NCBI GenBank assembly: GCA_002345565.1
Contig: DDVS01000005.1
Span: forward strand, 124,001-188,000
DNA length: 64,000 nucleotides
Direction: 5' to 3'
Origin: Flavobacteriales bacterium UBA2306
GTDB taxonomy: Bacteria; Bacteroidota; Bacteroidia; Flavobacteriales; Weeksellaceae
The notes under the pieces are model-generated. The model searched no databases. It was not told where the DNA came from and saw nothing but the letters and a program-made list of their open reading frames with translations. Both the position numbers and the translations under genes were made by a program. Below, piece by piece: positions 1 through 8,194 of the stretch; position 1 is the first letter of the stretch, and each line of letters opens with the position of its first letter.

Positions 1-2
1 TA

Positions 3-467
3 ACTGGGAAATGGTTTTGGATACCGTTCTATGTAATTTTGTTATACTTGATTTATAAAGCAGTACCAAGGAGAAAATTAATTTTTGTCCTGATTTTCAT
101 CGCCATTGGAATCGCCATTTCTGACCAATTGGCAAGTGTTTTCAAACACGGTATTGAGAGGTTAAGACCTTGTCACGATCCATTAATAATGGAAAAAATG
201 AGAATGGTTATCTGTGGCGGACAATATGGTTTCTACTCTGCACACGCTTCCAGTTCCTTTTTCCTGGTTAGTTTTCTAACGATTTTAATTGGGAAAAACT
301 ACAAATATCTTCCATATATACTGGTTTTTTGGGCGTGTATTGTGTCTTATAGCAGGATTTACGTTGGTGTTCATTATCCTGGCGATGTGGCATTTGGCGC
401 AGCAGTCGGTTTTCTTTTGGGTGGCGTAATTGCCAATCTGACTAAGAAAGTTGTTAATAGAAATTAG
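3..467 (+). CDS. PAP2 family phosphatase, 5' end cut by window
   Basis: Membrane lipid phosphatase of the PAP2 superfamily, which dephosphorylates lipid substrates such as undecaprenyl pyrophosphate or phosphatidic acid; the substrate cannot be told here. The frame is open to the window edge (upstream residues include KWFWIPFY), so the start lies outside. The three family motifs are visible: K-x6-RP (KHGIERLRP), a variant of PSGH reading YSAH, and SR-x5-H-x3-D (SRIYVGVHYPGD). Hydrophobic helices separate them. The stop codon lies inside the first unit or two of a heptamer repeat tract. The Pro-Ser-Gly of motif 2 is replaced by Tyr-Ser-Ala, a change tolerated in some members. Confidence 0.85.
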   Translation, partial: TGKWFWIPFYVILLYLIYKAVPRRKLIFVLIFIAIGIAISDQLASVFKHGIERLRPCHDPLIMEKMRMVICGGQYGFYSAHASSSFFLVSFLTILIGKNYKYLPYILVFWACIVSYSRIYVGVHYPGDVAFGAAVGFLLGGVIANLTKKVVNRN

Positions 468-514
468 AAATTAGAAATTAGAAATTAGAAATTAGAAATT
501 AGAAATTAGAAATT
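459..514. repeat. Tandem heptamer repeat, unit AGAAATT x 8
   Basis: Eight perfect head-to-tail copies of AGAAATT. The first copy supplies the last sense codons and stop of the PAP2 gene. Such short tandem runs change length easily by slippage. Confidence 0.95.
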
Positions 515-521
515 AATTTTG

Positions 522-556
522 CTAACATCTAACATCTAACATCTAACATCTAACAT
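522..556. repeat. Tandem heptamer repeat, unit CTAACAT x 5
   Basis: Five perfect copies of CTAACAT, a second and unrelated heptamer run 8 bp after the first, filling the gap between the convergent PAP2 and rlmH genes. Confidence 0.95.
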
Positions 557-559
557 CTA

Positions 560-1033
560 CTAATCATTATGATAAGGTTTCCCTTGCAAAATAGTCGCTG
601 CTCTGTAAATCTGTTCCACAAAAAATAATCGGATCATTTGATGCGTAAAAGTCATTTTAGATAGTGATATTTTTTCATTCGCACGGCCATAGATTTCATC
701 AGAAAAACCATAAGCGCCACCAATCAGAAAATGGATTTTTTTCACAGAACTTCCCATCCAGTTATCAATCTTTACGGAAAATTCCCGGCTGGTAAATTGC
801 TTTCCTTTTTCATCTAAAAGAATAACCAAATCAGAAGCATCCATGTGATTTTGAAATAGCTTGGCTTCCTCTTTTTTCAACTGGTCCGGAGTTAGGTTTT
901 TAGCATTTTTCACATCCGAAATTTCGATGAGCTCAAAGTTCCAGTGTTTTGGGATTCTGGGTAGATAATATCTGATAAGAGAAACTATTTCTTTATCATC
1001 TGTCTTCCCGATGCAGAGCAAATTAATACGCAT
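560..1033 (-). CDS. rlmH: 23S rRNA (pseudouridine1915-N3)-methyltransferase RlmH
   Basis: SPOUT-class methyltransferase that methylates pseudouridine 1915 in helix 69 of 23S rRNA using S-adenosylmethionine. The 157 residues match the usual family length. The knotted SAM site is visible as IGGAYGFSDE (residues 104-113), followed by the conserved C-terminal block LSKMTFTHQMIRL and the ending GKPYHND. It is divergent from the YihY-type gene, with overlapping promoters between them (1038-1058). The start ATG is 17 nt from the minus-strand TATCTTTG box. Confidence 0.96.
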   Translation of the reverse strand: MRINLLCIGKTDDKEIVSLIRYYLPRIPKHWNFELIEISDVKNAKNLTPDQLKKEEAKLFQNHMDASDLVILLDEKGKQFTSREFSVKIDNWMGSSVKKIHFLIGGAYGFSDEIYGRANEKISLSKMTFTHQMIRLFFVEQIYRAATILQGKPYHND

Positions 1034-1037
1034 TTAC

Positions 1038-1058
1038 TATATTTGTGGGGCAAAGATA
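1038..1058. promoter_or_regulatory. Divergent promoter pair between rlmH and yihY-type gene
   Basis: TATATTTG at 1038-1045 on the plus strand and TATCTTTG (read on minus, 1058-1051) both fit the Bacteroidota -7 consensus TAnnTTTG. They face opposite ways within 21 bp, so the two genes likely compete for polymerase. No clear -33 box was assigned. Confidence 0.6.
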
Positions 1059-1063
1059 AATGA

Positions 1064-2002
1064 ATGGCAAAACAATTACAGCGTTTTTTTCTCAGAATCA
1101 GAAATTTTTTTGATGAAATCCATATTCCGGTTTTAGGAATTTCTTTGTGGAGAATGTTCCGCGTTTACTTTGATGGCGTTTTCAAAAATCCTCTCGGAAG
1201 ACAAGCTGCTGGTATTTCCTGGAATTTTTTTCTTAGTCTTTTTCCTTTATTTTTGTTTCTCTTGTCAATTTTGCCGTATATGCCTCATTATGACAAGCTT
1301 CAGTTTTATATTTTCGAGGTATTGATGCCACGTATTTTCCCCTCTCATATGCAGAGTGATGTCATTAATTATATACAAAATAATGTTATCCCAAATATGG
1401 AAAGCATCAGCAATTTCACGATTTTGCTGTCTTTTATTTTTGCAACTAATGGTTGTTTTGCCCTTATTAACGGGTTTAATAGAAACACCGAGTTGCAGCG
1501 CGGATTTGTGAAAGAATATCTCCTGGCAATGCTTATCACATTTTGCTTCCTGAGTGTTGTGTTTCTTTCCATTTTCGGCATTTATTATAGCGAGGTGGTT
1601 CTCAAGCTTTTTAAACCAACTTATGAGATGACCTGGTTTATCCAAAATCTAACAAAAATTATTGGTTTGATTTCTTTTCCCTTGTTTTATTTGATTTTGC
1701 TCACCCTGTTTTATTGGGTAGGTTGTATTAAAATTACCAGAATCCGGGAAGCATTTCCTGGAGCTATTCTTACCACTAGTTTGTTTGTGATTCTGACCTA
1801 TTTTTTTGCCATCTATGTTGCGAATATTGCAAGGTATAATGTACTTTATGGCTCTATTGGTTCCATAATTCTAGTTATGGTTTGGGTTAACGTTAATGTT
1901 TTTCTTGTATTACTGGGGAATGAGCTTAACCTGGCCATCAAAAAAGTAAAACTGGAAAAATTGGTAAGAGACGAGATGAATTCTGAACCCGCAGGAGATT
2001 AG
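1064..2002 (+). CDS. YihY/virulence factor BrkB family membrane protein
   Basis: Polytopic inner-membrane protein of the YihY/BrkB family; biochemical role unsettled (sometimes misnamed ribonuclease BN). The sequence shows an N-terminal amphipathic segment, the family signature QAAGISWNFFLSLFP near residues 48-62, about six hydrophobic segments, and the terminal GSIILVMVWVNVNVFLVLLGNELN helix block. Its end overlaps the end of nhaA by 4 bp, tail to tail, so there is no room for an independent terminator between them. Confidence 0.88.
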   Translation: MAKQLQRFFLRIRNFFDEIHIPVLGISLWRMFRVYFDGVFKNPLGRQAAGISWNFFLSLFPLFLFLLSILPYMPHYDKLQFYIFEVLMPRIFPSHMQSDVINYIQNNVIPNMESISNFTILLSFIFATNGCFALINGFNRNTELQRGFVKEYLLAMLITFCFLSVVFLSIFGIYYSEVVLKLFKPTYEMTWFIQNLTKIIGLISFPLFYLILLTLFYWVGCIKITRIREAFPGAILTTSLFVILTYFFAIYVANIARYNVLYGSIGSIILVMVWVNVNVFLVLLGNELNLAIKKVKLEKLVRDEMNSEPAGD

Positions 2003-3153
2003 GTTTTCTTGAATTTCAACAGCAGAAATCCAACAGCGCCCGATAAAACCGAAGCTAACAAAATACTGATTTTCGCTATTTCCTGTTTCTCCGTATCGTG
2101 AGGAAAAGCCAAAAGTGATACGAAAATCGACATCGTAAAACCAATTCCTGCTAAAAAACCAATGCCAATCATTTGACTCCATTTTGAAAAAGCGGGAAGT
2201 TCGCTCCATTTTAGTTTAACGACAACCCAAGAAAAGAAATTGATTCCAATAACTTTTCCTGCAAACAATCCAGCAATAATTCCTAAACTCAATGGATTAA
2301 CAAAATGAGCAAAAACCTCTGACTGAAAAGTAATATTGGTATTAGCTAAAGCAAATAATGGCATAATAAGAAAGTTGACCGGCGTGTGCAGTTTTTCTTC
2401 CAGCTTTTCCAGCGGAGACATAATTGTTGTAGAAGTATTGGTTGGGATTGTAAATGCTAAAATCACTCCCGCAATTGTAGCGTGAATCCCAGAATGATGC
2501 ATAAAATACCAAAGAAACAATCCCGGAATAAGATAGAAAACAAGTTGCTTAATGCCCAGCCTGTTAAAAAGAATCAGCAGAATTGTAATTCCGCCACAGA
2601 TTCCCAAAGAAATCCAGTCAATAGAATCTGTGTAAAATAATGCAATCACGACTATAGCTCCCAAATCATCTACAATTGCTAAAGCACTCAAAAATACTTT
2701 GAGAGAATTAGGAACACTTTTTCCAAGTAATGAAATGATTGCTAAAGAAAATGCAATATCTGTCGCCATCGGAATTGCCCAGCCATTTTTATACTCGGAG
2801 TTGTGATTGAATGTGAAATAAATCAAAGCTGGAATCAGCATTCCGCCAAGTGCGGCGAAAATCGGTAGATTCGCTTTTTTGATGTCAGACAATTCGCCTT
2901 CCAGTAGTTCTCTTTTTATTTCTAATCCTACCAAAAGAAAGAAAACAGCCATCAATCCGTCATTAATCCAAATGGAAAATGAATAATTGAGGTGGAACAA
3001 CTCTGTACCAACCGATGTATCCAATAGTGCTTGGAAAGATTCAGCAGCAGAAGAGTTTGCAAGAATTAGAGATATTAATACAAAAAGAATCAGGATGATC
3101 CCTGAGCTTTTATTTGAATTGAAAAATTTATTAAAATATTGACTTAGTACCAT
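1999..3153 (-). CDS. nhaA: Na+/H+ antiporter NhaA
   Basis: Inner-membrane sodium/proton antiporter for pH and Na+ homeostasis. The paired aspartates of the ion site occur in ALAIVDDLGAIVVIA, and the C-terminal GIGFTMSIFVSLLAF helix is typical. Length 384 aa is normal. The ATG directly abuts the stop codon of the upstream relA/spoT gene with no spacer, so the two are probably co-transcribed and translationally coupled. Confidence 0.96.
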   Translation of the reverse strand: MVLSQYFNKFFNSNKSSGIILILFVLISLILANSSAAESFQALLDTSVGTELFHLNYSFSIWINDGLMAVFFLLVGLEIKRELLEGELSDIKKANLPIFAALGGMLIPALIYFTFNHNSEYKNGWAIPMATDIAFSLAIISLLGKSVPNSLKVFLSALAIVDDLGAIVVIALFYTDSIDWISLGICGGITILLILFNRLGIKQLVFYLIPGLFLWYFMHHSGIHATIAGVILAFTIPTNTSTTIMSPLEKLEEKLHTPVNFLIMPLFALANTNITFQSEVFAHFVNPLSLGIIAGLFAGKVIGINFFSWVVVKLKWSELPAFSKWSQMIGIGFLAGIGFTMSIFVSLLAFPHDTEKQEIAKISILLASVLSGAVGFLLLKFKKT

Positions 3154-5355
3154 TTATAAACGTTTAACTTTGGAAACTCCTTTGATGGCTTTTAGTTGTT
3201 TGAAAGTTTCTTCCAATTGGCTTTTATTTCTGACTTCTAGCGCGATGCTTCCTGTGAAAATACCATCATTAGAAGAGATGCTCATACTTCTCATATCCAT
3301 ATTCATAGAACCACTGATAACCGCTGTGATGTCGTTAATCATACCAATTCTATCAATTCCTTCAATTTCAATTTTGATTCTGTTTTTGAAACTTTCTGCA
3401 TTCACCCATTTCGCTTGAAGAACACGATAATCGTAATTCGCTCTTAGGTTAATAGCATTAGGGCAGCTTTCATTATGAACTTTGATGCCGTCAGAAATGG
3501 TAATGAATCCGAAAATTTTGTCACCCGGAATTACTGTACAACATTTTGCAAAAGTATAATTGAGCTTCTCTTCGTCTTTACCAAAGACGATCATATCCAG
3601 GTTGGAATCGACCTTTTCTACATATTCTTCCTTATTAGAAGTTTTTCTGAAACGGTTAAATATGTTGCTGAGGATACTTTTTTTATCCAAATATCTTTTA
3701 ATATCGCCAATGTCGAAAGTTCCGTTTTGGAAACCTAAAAACAAATCCTGAGAAGTTTTCAGATTAAGGAACTTCTGTAACCCATTGATTTCATCATCAT
3801 TGAAATTCAATTTTGCGTGGCGCATTTTTCTCTGGAGAATTTCCTTTCCTTCTGCTGTATTTTGATTTTTTTCAGAATTAAGGATATTCTTGATTTTAGA
3901 CTTCGCTTTGGAAGTCACTACAAAATCCAGCCAGTCTGGTTTCGGTTTTTGATTCTGAGAAGAAAGGATGTCAATCTGGTCACCGTTTTGAAGAACATAA
4001 CTGATTGGAACCAGTTTCCCATTGATTTTCGCACCAAGACATTTTGTTCCCAAATCTGAGTGAACCGAAAAAGCAAAATCCAAAGCAGTTGCTCCGGTGG
4101 GTAAAATTTTGATTTCTCCTTTTGGTGTAAACACAAATACTTCTTTGGAGTAGAGATTCAGTTTGATGTTATCCAAAAGCTCGGATGTAGATAGGTTTTG
4201 CTGCTGTTCCAAAACTTCCCGGATTTCCGAAACCCAGTTTTCAAACCTTTGGTCATCACTGTTTTTTCGATAGCCTTCTTTGTATTTGTAGTGGGCGGCA
4301 ACACCTTTTTCTGCAATATCATCCATCCTTTCGGAGCGTATCTGGACTTCAATCCATTTTTTATCCGGACCCATTACAGTCAAGTGAAGGCTTTCGTAAC
4401 CTGTCGACCTTGGTTGCGAAATCCAGTCGCGCATTCGGGAAGGATTACTTTGGTAAAGGTCTGTTACAATGGAATATATTTTCCAAGCCAGAAATTTTTC
4501 ATTTCTCGGGTCGGATTTATAAATGATTCTAATGGCATAATTATCATAAACTTCCTCAAAAGTCACGTTCTGCTTCTGCATTTTTCGATAAATCGAACTG
4601 ATGGCTTTTGCGCGTCCTTTTATCGTGAAGTTGAGATTTTCTTCTTTCAGCTGTTCGGAAACTTCTTTGGTGAATTCTTCCACATATTTCTCACGAACTT
4701 CTTTTGCTGTTTCTAATTTTGCCTGAATCTCATTGTAAACATCAGGATTATTGTATTTTAAAGATAAATCTTCAAGTTCCGATTTGATAGAATAAAGTCC
4801 AAATCTATGAGCTAACGGCGCATAAATATATGCAGTTTCTGCCGCTATTTTTTTCTGCTTTACAGGATGCATACTTTCCAAAGTTCTCATATTGTGCAGT
4901 CGGTCTGCAATTTTGATGAGAATCACTCGAAAATCTTCTGAAAGCGTCAATAAAAGTTTTCTGTAATTTTCTGACTGAATAGAGATGTTCTGCTGATTCA
5001 TCACAGAGATTTTCGTTAATCCGCTTACAATGTCTGCAATCGTTTTTCCGAAGATTTTATTGAGGTCTTCGTAAGTGTATTCGGAATCTTCTATGACATC
5101 GTGGAGCAGGGCACAAGCAATGCTGGTTGCTCCCAAACCAATCTCGTTAGCGACGATTTTCGCAACTTCTATCGGATGATAGATGTAAGGTTCGCCGGTT
5201 TTTCTTCGCTGGTCTTTGTGGGCATCCAAAGCAATATCAAAAGCTTTTCTGATAAGCTTGTTCTGCTCCTCATCCAATGTTCGGTAAGTGTTGGATATGA
5301 GGTCTTTATATCGTGCAAGGATTTCCTTGTTTTCTTTCTCTAAATCGTAAATCAT
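3154..5355 (-). CDS. Bifunctional (p)ppGpp synthetase/hydrolase, RelA/SpoT family
   Basis: Long RSH enzyme that makes and degrades the alarmone (p)ppGpp. The HD hydrolase domain is intact (HDVIED at residues 85-90). A synthetase domain follows (GRAKAISSIYRKMQ, then YDNYAIRIIY), then a TGS domain around residue 405-437 (EVFVFTPKGEIKILP) and a C-terminal ACT domain from about 660. With an intact HD motif it should at least hydrolyse; the synthetase keeps the conserved frame. It heads a two-gene unit with nhaA. Upstream on the minus strand lies a plausible promoter (5377-5407). Confidence 0.95.
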   Translation of the reverse strand: MIYDLEKENKEILARYKDLISNTYRTLDEEQNKLIRKAFDIALDAHKDQRRKTGEPYIYHPIEVAKIVANEIGLGATSIACALLHDVIEDSEYTYEDLNKIFGKTIADIVSGLTKISVMNQQNISIQSENYRKLLLTLSEDFRVILIKIADRLHNMRTLESMHPVKQKKIAAETAYIYAPLAHRFGLYSIKSELEDLSLKYNNPDVYNEIQAKLETAKEVREKYVEEFTKEVSEQLKEENLNFTIKGRAKAISSIYRKMQKQNVTFEEVYDNYAIRIIYKSDPRNEKFLAWKIYSIVTDLYQSNPSRMRDWISQPRSTGYESLHLTVMGPDKKWIEVQIRSERMDDIAEKGVAAHYKYKEGYRKNSDDQRFENWVSEIREVLEQQQNLSTSELLDNIKLNLYSKEVFVFTPKGEIKILPTGATALDFAFSVHSDLGTKCLGAKINGKLVPISYVLQNGDQIDILSSQNQKPKPDWLDFVVTSKAKSKIKNILNSEKNQNTAEGKEILQRKMRHAKLNFNDDEINGLQKFLNLKTSQDLFLGFQNGTFDIGDIKRYLDKKSILSNIFNRFRKTSNKEEYVEKVDSNLDMIVFGKDEEKLNYTFAKCCTVIPGDKIFGFITISDGIKVHNESCPNAINLRANYDYRVLQAKWVNAESFKNRIKIEIEGIDRIGMINDITAVISGSMNMDMRSMSISSNDGIFTGSIALEVRNKSQLEETFKQLKAIKGVSKVKRL

Positions 5356-5376
5356 CTAAGTCGTGTAAATGAATAA

Positions 5377-5407
5377 CGAATATACTAAAAAATACAAAAA
5401 AAGTCAA
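5377..5407 (-). promoter_or_regulatory. Candidate promoter for relA/spoT-nhaA
   Basis: On the minus strand TTGAC (5407-5403) is followed after about 20 nt by TATATTCG (5384-5377), one mismatch from TAnnTTTG. The start codon is 22 nt downstream. Confidence 0.4.
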
Positions 5408-5492
5408 GTGAAACCTTGCTATTTTGGGTATTCTATAATGGATTTAAATAAAAGTATGAAAATTGATTTTATTTGATTGGTTGTGTTTTTAA

Positions 5493-5543
5493 AATAGGGG
5501 TGGTTTGAATTTATTTTATATAAAATTAACAATTACCCCTATT
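5493..5543. promoter_or_regulatory. Inverted repeat upstream of ATP-grasp gene
   Basis: AATAGGGGT (5493-5501) and its exact complement ACCCCTATT (5535-5543), extended inward by two G-T pairs, with a spacer of about 30 nt. It sits 41 bp before the ATP-grasp start in otherwise AT-rich sequence. It could be an operator or an mRNA hairpin; no cognate regulator lies beside it. Confidence 0.4.
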
Positions 5544-5583
5544 AATTTTATATATTAGTGTTTTAAAAACATAAAATATAACT

Positions 5584-7026
5584 ATGGAAGAGGGTTTTTT
5601 GAGCGGTTATCCAGCAATAAATGATATTTATGATGAGATGATGTCTGGTAATGTGGTAAGAAATCATTATAGGGATTTTGTGACCGGTTTTTCCAAGTTT
5701 GATGTTTCTGAGATGGACCAGAAAAATGACCTTGCGAAGAAACTTTTTATGACGCAGGGGATTACTTTCACGGTTTATAATGATGGTGAGGGAATCGAAA
5801 AGATTTTTCCTTTTGATGTGGTTCCAAGGATTATCCAATCATCAGAATGGGAATTTATACAGAAAGGAATTAAACAAAGATTGAAAGCTCTCAATATTTT
5901 TCTTAAAGATGTTTATCATCAGCAATTCATTATAAAAGATGAGGTTTTGCCTTCTTCATTGGTTTATACTTGTCCCAATTATCTTAGAGAAATGATAAAT
6001 GTAGATGTACCGTTTGATATCTATACACACATCAGCGGAATCGACCTTATCAGAGATTATGACGGGAGTTATTATGTTTTGGAAGATAATCTCAGAACGC
6101 CTTCCGGAGTGAGTTATATGCTGGAAAATCGGAAAATGAGCTATCGACTCTTTCCTAATATTTTGCCTAATATTAAGGTTAAACAAGTTAATATCTATCC
6201 TGATTTATTAATAAAAAATCTATTGTCATTTGGTCGTCAAATCAGTGCAAAACCGAATGTGGTTTTATTGACGCCGGGGATTTTCAATTCTGCTTATTTT
6301 GAGCATACAACTTTAGCCCGATTAATGGGAATCGAATTGGTGGAAGGTCGTGATTTGGTGGTGCAAAATCATCAGGTTTATATGAAAACGACGAAAGGTC
6401 TCAAGAAAGTAGATGTCATTTATAGAAGAGTAGATGATGAGTTTATTGACCCGTTGGTTTTCCGTCAAGACAGCGTTTTGGGCGTTCCGGGATTGTATCA
6501 CGCTTACAGAAAAGGAAATGTCATTATCGTAAATGCGATGGGAAATGGCGTTGCGGATGATAAGGCGATTTATTCTTATGTTCCGGATATGATTCGGTAT
6601 TATTTGGGTGAAGAACCAATTCTAAAAAGCGTTCCAACTTACCGAATGGAAAATATGGACGAACGAAAATACGCCGTAGAAAATATGCACAAGATGGTCG
6701 TCAAAAAAACCAATGAAAGTGGCGGTTACGGAATGTTAATCGGAGACAAAGCCACTGACGAAGAAATCGCTGAATTCACCAAGCAAATCAATCTGAATCC
6801 AAGAAGTTACATTGCACAGCCAATCATCAAACTTTCAACAGCGCCTTGTTATATCAACGGTGTTTTACAACCTAGAAGAGTTGATTTAAGACCTTTCGCA
6901 TTGTACGGTCCGGATGGAATTGACATCGTTCCGGGCGGATTAACCAGAGTGGCTTTGAAAGAAGGCTCAATCGTTGTGAATTCCTCTCAAGGTGGCGGTT
7001 CCAAAGATACTTGGGTCGTAGATTAA
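5584..7026 (+). CDS. Circularly permuted type 2 ATP-grasp protein
   Basis: ATP-dependent ligase-like protein of the circularly permuted ATP-grasp type 2 family (480 aa, full length). Visible blocks are ISGIDLIRDYDGSYYVLEDNLRTPSG (around residues 148-175; acidic and Asn metal/ATP contacts) and VVKKTNESGGYGMLIG (around 372-387). It is the first of three co-directional genes with an alpha-E and a transglutaminase-like protein, an association known across bacteria and thought to make or process a peptide-like product. The actual substrate is unknown. An inverted repeat lies just upstream. Confidence 0.88.
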   Translation: MEEGFLSGYPAINDIYDEMMSGNVVRNHYRDFVTGFSKFDVSEMDQKNDLAKKLFMTQGITFTVYNDGEGIEKIFPFDVVPRIIQSSEWEFIQKGIKQRLKALNIFLKDVYHQQFIIKDEVLPSSLVYTCPNYLREMINVDVPFDIYTHISGIDLIRDYDGSYYVLEDNLRTPSGVSYMLENRKMSYRLFPNILPNIKVKQVNIYPDLLIKNLLSFGRQISAKPNVVLLTPGIFNSAYFEHTTLARLMGIELVEGRDLVVQNHQVYMKTTKGLKKVDVIYRRVDDEFIDPLVFRQDSVLGVPGLYHAYRKGNVIIVNAMGNGVADDKAIYSYVPDMIRYYLGEEPILKSVPTYRMENMDERKYAVENMHKMVVKKTNESGGYGMLIGDKATDEEIAEFTKQINLNPRSYIAQPIIKLSTAPCYINGVLQPRRVDLRPFALYGPDGIDIVPGGLTRVALKEGSIVVNSSQGGGSKDTWVVD

Positions 7027-7076
7027 TTATAATTGATGAATGATACATGATGAAAGATTTAAAAAAAAGTAAATGG

Positions 7077-7147
7077 CTTCGACAGGCTCAGCCTGACAAT
7101 GATAATAGAATATTGGTATTAGAGATGTCATCCTGAGCTTGTCGAAG
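7077..7147. repeat. Extragenic imperfect palindrome (CTTCGACA...TGTCGAAG type)
   Basis: Two 21 bp arms, 7077-7097 and 7127-7147, are complementary at 18 of 21 positions, with cores GGCTCAGCCTGA and its counterpart TCCTGAGCTTG. This is a dispersed intergenic palindrome of a kind often found in Bacteroidota, placed between the ATP-grasp and alpha-E genes. As RNA it would form a stable hairpin within the operon. Confidence 0.75.
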
Positions 7148-7247
7148 GATTTGTTTTTAAAAATTCTCTATTAATTAAATGTTGTTCATTATTAATTAAA
7201 AGGAGCAATCTAAATACTAAAAACCATAAACAAAACACTAATAAAGA

Positions 7248-8168
7248 ATGCTAAGTAGAGTTGCAGAAAATATATTTTGGATGAGCCGTTATATGGAACG
7301 GACCAATTTTCAGCTCAAAGTTTTTCATACGAGATATATTGCTTATCAGGATGGCGCTTCTGTGGAAAGTTGGGAGAATTTTTGCGAAGAAAATCAAATC
7401 GAAATAGATAATGATGATTACAGTTTTGGCAATCTGATTTCTAAAGCGCTTTTTGATATCAATAATGATTTGTCCATTGCCAGCAATATTTTCCGGGCGA
7501 GAGAAAATGCCAGAAGTGCGCAAGACCACATCAACAAAGATGTTTGGCAGTGTCTCAACGATTTTCATCATCAGATGAAAGACCCTTTTTTGTTCAATCA
7601 ATCCAGATATGGTGACCCAATCAGTGTTTTTGATGTTTTAGTAAAGCAATCGATGGTTTATTATGGCGTTATCGATAATTATGTAGCGAGAGACGAAGGT
7701 TATTGCTTTTTGGAATTAGGAAAATACATAGAACGAATCCTCAATAGCGTTAATCTAATCAGAAAACAATGGATTCTTTACGGAGAAGACCTTTTGGATA
7801 ACGATTATTCCAACTGGCGGTATTTTCTGAGTTCGGTAAGCGGTTATGATTTTTATCTTCGAAATAATCTTGGGACGATGGAAAAAGAGCGGATTTTTTA
7901 TCAAATGATTTATGAACCGCTTTTCCCCAATTCAATCACTTATTCTTTGAATGAATTAGACAAATTTGCAAAACAGCTCAATTCCGGAGAACAAGGCGAA
8001 AGTGATGAAACTGTCGGGTTTTTTATAGGAAAATGTATTGCGAATGTACAGTTTACAAGACATCCGAGAACACGTGAGGAAAAAATGCTTTTCCTTGCCA
8101 GAATAGAAAGTGATATTTACGAAATTTCAAATATTTTTAACCACCAGTTTTTTGGTTTGGTTGTTTAA
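7248..8168 (+). CDS. Alpha-E domain-containing protein
   Basis: All-helical alpha-E protein (306 aa), identified by its N-terminal signature MLSRVAENIFWMSRYMERTNF and internal RARENARSAQDHI. The biochemical function is unknown; the family co-occurs with the permuted ATP-grasp and transglutaminase-like proteins on both its sides here, which suggests one pathway. The gene is 222 bp behind the ATP-grasp gene, with an extragenic palindrome between, and 26 bp before the transglutaminase gene. Confidence 0.88.
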   Translation: MLSRVAENIFWMSRYMERTNFQLKVFHTRYIAYQDGASVESWENFCEENQIEIDNDDYSFGNLISKALFDINNDLSIASNIFRARENARSAQDHINKDVWQCLNDFHHQMKDPFLFNQSRYGDPISVFDVLVKQSMVYYGVIDNYVARDEGYCFLELGKYIERILNSVNLIRKQWILYGEDLLDNDYSNWRYFLSSVSGYDFYLRNNLGTMEKERIFYQMIYEPLFPNSITYSLNELDKFAKQLNSGEQGESDETVGFFIGKCIANVQFTRHPRTREEKMLFLARIESDIYEISNIFNHQFFGLVV

Positions 8169-8194
8169 CATAAGCAAATAGCTTTATTAATTTT

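Noticed and set aside
459..556. CRISPR-like array
   Set aside because: Units are 7 bp and contiguous with no spacers, so these are simple tandem repeats.
4198..4716. 172 aa ORF antisense to relA/spoT
   Set aside because: Phe/Cys-rich translation typical of a shadow frame opposite a strongly conserved gene.
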